The notes under the pieces: model-generated
Databases searched by the model: none
The model's input: the letters and a program-made list of their open reading frames with translations, nothing else
Told to the model about the DNA's origin: nothing
Translations under genes and position numbers: made by a program
Source of the DNA: CAYJAD01 sp964370305
GTDB lineage: Bacteria > Desulfobacterota > Desulfovibrionia > Desulfovibrionales > Desulfovibrionaceae
Length of the DNA stretch: 8,868 bases
Assembly (NCBI GenBank): GCA_964370305.1
Contig: CAYJIU010000081.1
Span: 1-8,868 of the forward strand
Direction: 5' to 3'
In this document: positions 4,841-8,868 of the stretch, one piece after another
Numbering within the stretch: position 1 is the first letter of the stretch
Layout: the number at the start of each line of letters is the position of its first letter

Positions 4841-7201
4841 ATGGATACACGCACTTTAAATGCCCTAGAATTCAACAAGGTTTTAGATCACCTTGCAAGC
4901 TTTTGTCTTTCCGCATCTGGCAAGAATAAAGCTCTTTACTTGCGCCCATTTACAGACATAGACAGCGCCACAAAGGCAGCACGCATTTATGAAGAATTTC
5001 AAATCTGGCAAGCTGGAAACAACACCAATAATATTAGTGGACAAAGGAAGAAATCTTTCCAGCTTGTAGCATTTCCTGATATTACTAGCGTTGAATCATT
5101 TTTAAGCTCAAAATATAGCCTACTTGACCTTGATGCCTTATGGACAATACGTCAGGTCTTAAACTTAGCCGAACAAGCCGCCAGTAGTATTATCCCCGAT
5201 GGCGACCACTGCCCTTGGCCGCACCTTTTGAGCCTTGTACAAGCATGCCCTCTGCCGGAGCAGTTAAATGCGGCACTAAAACGTTGTGTTAGTGATGACG
5301 GATATTTACGCGATGAAAGCTCACCAGAATTACTCCTTGTGCGCACTGAGCTTAGGCGCATCCACCAAGGTTGCTTGCGTAAAGTAAAAGACTTTGCAGC
5401 GCAGTATAATATGGGTCACTACCTGCAAGATGAATTTATGACCTTAGCCTCAGACCGCTATGTATTACCGCTTAAAGCCAATTTCAAGGGCAGGTTGCAA
5501 GGTATTATTCACCATTGGTCACAAACTGGCGAGACATGTTACTTTGAGCCCATGTTTTTGGTGGAAATTAACAATCGCCTCCAAGACTTAAAACGTGAAG
5601 AGCGCGAAGAAGAACGCAAAATATTAGAATATCTTACAGGGCTTGTGCGCGACAATCTACCCCTAGTTCACAATGCTTCGCGCCTCTTAAGTGAGCTTGA
5701 CGTTTTATGGGCCACGGCAAAGCTATCCCTAGGCATGTCCAAGAATTTAGGCAAAAATGTAGAATGTTTATGCATAAATATTGTGGATTGTACTCAAGGA
5801 ATTTATATACCAGGTGCCCACCATCCCCTTTTGGCCTTAGCCGGAACAGCACAGCCAATTGATATTATTTTGCAAGATGGTGAAAAAGGTTTAGTAATTT
5901 CTGGTGGTAATGCCGGTGGCAAAACCGTATGCCTTAAAACCTTGGGTCTTATGGCCCTCATGACTATGGCGGGGCTACCAGTGCCTGTGGAGCGCGGGGC
6001 ATATATACCCGCTTGGACGCATATTCACGCCTTCATTGGCGATGAGCAAAGCCTTGATAACCACGTCTCTACCTTCACAGCTCAAATACGCCATCTGACT
6101 GAAGCATGGGAAAATGCTAGCAAAGATTGCCTCATTCTTCTGGATGAGTTTGGAGCCGGCACCGACCCCACTCAAGGGGCAGCCCTAGCTCAAGCCGTGC
6201 TTGACGCATTACTGGATAAGGATGTCACCGTCGTTGCGGCAACGCACTTTCCAGCCTTAAAAACCTATGCCCTTGGGCGCGACAAAACTAAGGTTGCCTC
6301 AGTACTTTTTGACCCAAGTACCAAACGTCCGCTCTTTCGCCTTGCCTATGACCAAGTGGGCGCAAGCCAAGCTCTAGATGTGGCGCGTGAACATGGTCTA
6401 CCCGAAAGCATTATCCGCCGTGCTGAGCAATATTTACTCCTTGAAGGTGAAGATAGCACTGCTCTACTTGAGCGATTAAACAAGCTTGCGGTGCGCCGCG
6501 AAGCTGAGCTTGCAAGCCTTAAACAAGAACAAGAAAAAGCCAACGCAAAGCAAAAAAAATTACAAGATCGCCTTGAGCGTGAGCGCGCGGAGCTATATAA
6601 TGAACTACGCTCCAAAGCGCATGAGCTTATGCATGCATGGAAGGCTGGAAAAGTAACACATAAACAGGCCCTTAAAAATATGTCGCGCCTACGTGCTGAA
6701 ATAGCGACCAGCCCCACTACAGATACTTTACCCCAAACAGATATTAGTACTTTGCGCCTGCAACAAGAGGTATTGCATAAAAATTTCGGGAAAAAAGGCA
6801 AGATATGTGAGATAGATACACGTAAAGAGCGTGTTCGAATAGACATGGGTGGCGTAACTCTTTGGGCCGATGCAAAGGACATTGCCTTATGTGAGACCAA
6901 AAAAGGTACTCATACCAGCACTGCTGGCGCAATTCTTACACATACAAGACCTGCAGGATCGCCCCTTAGCCTTGACTTACGAGGACAAAGGGCTGACGTT
7001 GCTATTAGTGCTGTTGGTGAATTTTTAGATAAAGCCATGCTCAGTGGGCGTGATAGTATTGAAATTGTACACGGCCGCGGCACTGGAGTTTTGCGCAAGG
7101 AAGTGCATAATTTTTTACGCACTTTTTCTGGTATTGATAGTTTTGAGCTTGCACCGGAAGATCGCGGCGGCGACGGTATGACCATTGTATATTTGCGTTA
7201 A
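4841..7201 (+). CDS. mutS2: MutS2 family ATPase/endonuclease with Smr domain
   Basis: This 786-residue protein has the full MutS2 layout. It has an N-terminal core and lever region (about 1-290), a MutS-type ATPase (about 300-540), a charged coiled coil (about 540-616), and a C-terminal Smr nuclease domain (about 709-786). The Walker A segment is GGNAGGKT at 355-362, and the proline of the usual GPN is glycine here. Walker B is LILLDE at 431-436, followed by FGAGTDP. Smr hallmarks LDLRG (711-715) and HGRGTG (744-749) are intact. MutS2 proteins suppress homologous recombination, and in some bacteria they split collided ribosomes through the Smr part. The neighbouring rpsU makes the ribosome role worth noting (inference). 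The ATG follows yqeY by 8 nt with only a weak GAG ribosome site. Confidence 0.96.
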   Translation: MDTRTLNALEFNKVLDHLASFCLSASGKNKALYLRPFTDIDSATKAARIYEEFQIWQAGNNTNNISGQRKKSFQLVAFPDITSVESFLSSKYSLLDLDALWTIRQVLNLAEQAASSIIPDGDHCPWPHLLSLVQACPLPEQLNAALKRCVSDDGYLRDESSPELLLVRTELRRIHQGCLRKVKDFAAQYNMGHYLQDEFMTLASDRYVLPLKANFKGRLQGIIHHWSQTGETCYFEPMFLVEINNRLQDLKREEREEERKILEYLTGLVRDNLPLVHNASRLLSELDVLWATAKLSLGMSKNLGKNVECLCINIVDCTQGIYIPGAHHPLLALAGTAQPIDIILQDGEKGLVISGGNAGGKTVCLKTLGLMALMTMAGLPVPVERGAYIPAWTHIHAFIGDEQSLDNHVSTFTAQIRHLTEAWENASKDCLILLDEFGAGTDPTQGAALAQAVLDALLDKDVTVVAATHFPALKTYALGRDKTKVASVLFDPSTKRPLFRLAYDQVGASQALDVAREHGLPESIIRRAEQYLLLEGEDSTALLERLNKLAVRREAELASLKQEQEKANAKQKKLQDRLERERAELYNELRSKAHELMHAWKAGKVTHKQALKNMSRLRAEIATSPTTDTLPQTDISTLRLQQEVLHKNFGKKGKICEIDTRKERVRIDMGGVTLWADAKDIALCETKKGTHTSTAGAILTHTRPAGSPLSLDLRGQRADVAISAVGEFLDKAMLSGRDSIEIVHGRGTGVLRKEVHNFLRTFSGIDSFELAPEDRGGDGMTIVYLR

Positions 7202-7222
7202 TGTAAACATCATCAAATAATT

Positions 7223-8868
7223 ATGCAAAAAACTGATACCATACGCCTAATAAAGCAACAACTTAACATTGTAGATTTGGTGCGCCGTTATGTCGACCTT
7301 AAGCGCAACGGCCCGCGCTGGTCGGCCCCGTGCCCATTTCATCAAGAAACCAAGCCCTCATTTTCTGTGGATGAGGAAAAAGGGCTTTTTTATTGCTTTG
7401 GCTGTCAAGCATCCGGTGATTTATTTGACTTTTATGGGCGCATTAATGGTCTTGACTTCAAAGAAACATTGGAGCAGTTAGCCCTTGAATTAGGCATACC
7501 CCTTAGCACGTGGAACGGCCCTAAGGATAAAGGCCGCGCCCAGGCTCAAAAAAGTGCGCGCCAAAACTCATTGCGTATGTATGAGCTGGCTGGCAGCTAT
7601 TTTATAAGCAATCTGCAAGGAGCAGATGGTGCCCAGTGTCGTGCTTACATGGAAGATCGACAATTAAGCCCGCAGATAATTCAACGCTTTGGCCTTGGCT
7701 TTGCCCTAAAAGATTGGCAAGGCCTAGCCAATTACTTAAAGCGTGCCGGATTTAGTGAAAAAGATGCTATCACAGCGGGCCTGCTTGCCAGCAGTGATAA
7801 AAGTGGACGCGCTTATGATCGCTTTAGGGGTAGGCTTATCTTCCCCATTTACTCCCTTGCCGCAAAAATTATTGCCTTTGGCGGAAGAATTATTGGCGAT
7901 GAAGATGAGGCAAAGTATATAAATAGTTCAGATTCTCCAATTTATAAAAAAGGAGAACACCTTTATGGGCTTGCACAAGCCAGACAAAGTATTACTATAA
8001 AGAACAAAGCCCTTTTGACCGAAGGTTATATGGACGTGCTAACCTTGCATCAATTTGGGTATACACATGCCGTGGGCGTATTGGGTACGGCCCTGACACC
8101 TGAACAAGTTAAACGTCTTGCAGGCTTTACAAAAAACATTGTTCTTTTATTTGATGGGGACAATGCCGGACGCAAAGCAGCTTTACGCGCATGCGAAATG
8201 TTTTTAGCTCGTGGCCTTGCTTGTACAGTGGTACTGCTACCAGATGGCGAAGATATTGACAGCCTTTTGCATAGCCATGGTACCGAAGCCTTTGAAACAC
8301 TTATGGCAAAAGCACCAGACGGATTAACCTTTTGCATGGATACTTTACGCAAAAGCGCGCCTGGCGACCAAGTGGAATGGGCGAGGAATTTTTTACAAAG
8401 CATTGAAATTGAAGAATTAAAAAGCCCTATAGCCAGCAAGTTAGCGGCAGGTTTGCAGCTTACAGAACAAAGCCTGCGTGAAAACGCGGCCAAAACAAAA
8501 ACTCGGGCTGGCAACACGAGGATAGGTACCATGACGGGCCCGCAAGGTAGGCCACTAACGCCCCTTGCCATGCGTGATAAGCAGATTATGATGTATGCTG
8601 TGCGTTATCCGCACAGATTAAATGATGTACGAAACCTAGGTGCAGACATGGCCTTAAACTCAGAAATATCCCGCAAGTTATGGGATAAAATAGAAAAATA
8701 TGGCCCCGAAGATGTTTTTCATGTACTAAGTGAGCGTGAAAAAACTTTTTGGGTTCAATGCCGAACTGGTGAAGCACCACCCATCGATGATGGGGATAAA
8801 GAACTAAAAAGCTTAGCTGAAGCTTTAAATTGTTTTGCAAAAAACACTCAAAAATCCTCTATTTCCGC
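7223..8868 (+). CDS. dnaG: DNA primase, C-terminus cut by window end
   Basis: The reading frame is open from ATG 7223 to the window edge (548 full codons). DnaG makes RNA primers for lagging-strand synthesis with the DnaB helicase. The CHC2 zinc site has C37, H40, C58 and C61 (CPFH and CFGC). The TOPRIM core has E267 in TEGYMDV, D311 and D313 in LFDGDNAGR, and the downstream LPDGEDIDSL acidic motif. The start of the helicase-interaction region is present, but the last few dozen residues are probably missing. Twenty-one bases separate it from mutS2, and no Shine-Dalgarno sequence is visible before the ATG, which may keep primase scarce. The N-terminus LNIVDLVRRYVDLKRNG and the zinc region strongly resemble Desulfovibrio primases (from memory). 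rpoD is the expected next gene. Confidence 0.97.
   Translation, partial: MQKTDTIRLIKQQLNIVDLVRRYVDLKRNGPRWSAPCPFHQETKPSFSVDEEKGLFYCFGCQASGDLFDFYGRINGLDFKETLEQLALELGIPLSTWNGPKDKGRAQAQKSARQNSLRMYELAGSYFISNLQGADGAQCRAYMEDRQLSPQIIQRFGLGFALKDWQGLANYLKRAGFSEKDAITAGLLASSDKSGRAYDRFRGRLIFPIYSLAAKIIAFGGRIIGDEDEAKYINSSDSPIYKKGEHLYGLAQARQSITIKNKALLTEGYMDVLTLHQFGYTHAVGVLGTALTPEQVKRLAGFTKNIVLLFDGDNAGRKAALRACEMFLARGLACTVVLLPDGEDIDSLLHSHGTEAFETLMAKAPDGLTFCMDTLRKSAPGDQVEWARNFLQSIEIEELKSPIASKLAAGLQLTEQSLRENAAKTKTRAGNTRIGTMTGPQGRPLTPLAMRDKQIMMYAVRYPHRLNDVRNLGADMALNSEISRKLWDKIEKYGPEDVFHVLSEREKTFWVQCRTGEAPPIDDGDKELKSLAEALNCFAKNTQKSSIS

Noticed and set aside
6346..6900. Minus-strand open frame of 184 codons inside mutS2
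   Set aside because: It is antisense to the coiled-coil part of a clear mutS2, with low-complexity Ser/Arg/Cys composition and no ribosome site.
8050..8571. Minus-strand open frame of 173 codons inside dnaG
   Set aside because: It is antisense to the TOPRIM and following regions of a well-supported primase, and it shows no family features.

Overview
The window looks like an ordinary chromosomal stretch of a sulfate-reducer-type member of the Desulfovibrionaceae, or a close relative, with a moderately A+T-rich genome. This is inferred from the close resemblance (from memory) of the S21 and DnaG N-termini to Desulfovibrio proteins, from the order rpsU-yqeY-mutS2-dnaG, and from the CX6CX2CX6C LUD-domain protein. 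No database search was possible. I found no phage, IS, CRISPR or defence system.

Left part (1-2100): a divergent pair consists of an XRE-cupin regulator (minus) and a LysE/RhtB-type exporter (plus). They share a 110-bp region with overlapping promoters and a 38-bp imperfect inverted repeat that is a good candidate operator for the regulator. A convergent gene on the minus strand encodes a stand-alone LUD-domain protein. About 155 bp with two hairpins separate its end from the end of the exporter gene.

Middle (2100-4030): a roughly 400-bp A+T-rich non-coding stretch, possibly a long leader of the LUD gene, is followed on the minus strand by a terminator, a tRNA-Ser(GGA) gene with its own promoter, and gpsA. 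gpsA and rpsU are divergent. Their predicted -35 boxes sit in the two arms of one inverted repeat, and a 14-bp perfect palindrome lies in the rpsU promoter.

Right part (4030-8868): rpsU, yqeY, mutS2 and dnaG run in one direction with short gaps, except for a 119-bp gap after rpsU that contains a very stable 12-bp hairpin without a U-tract. This resembles the classical rpsU-dnaG-rpoD macromolecular synthesis operon with yqeY and mutS2 inserted. dnaG runs off the window end, and rpoD is the expected next gene (inference). The most interesting material is regulatory (operators, hairpins, unusual starts) rather than a new protein system.
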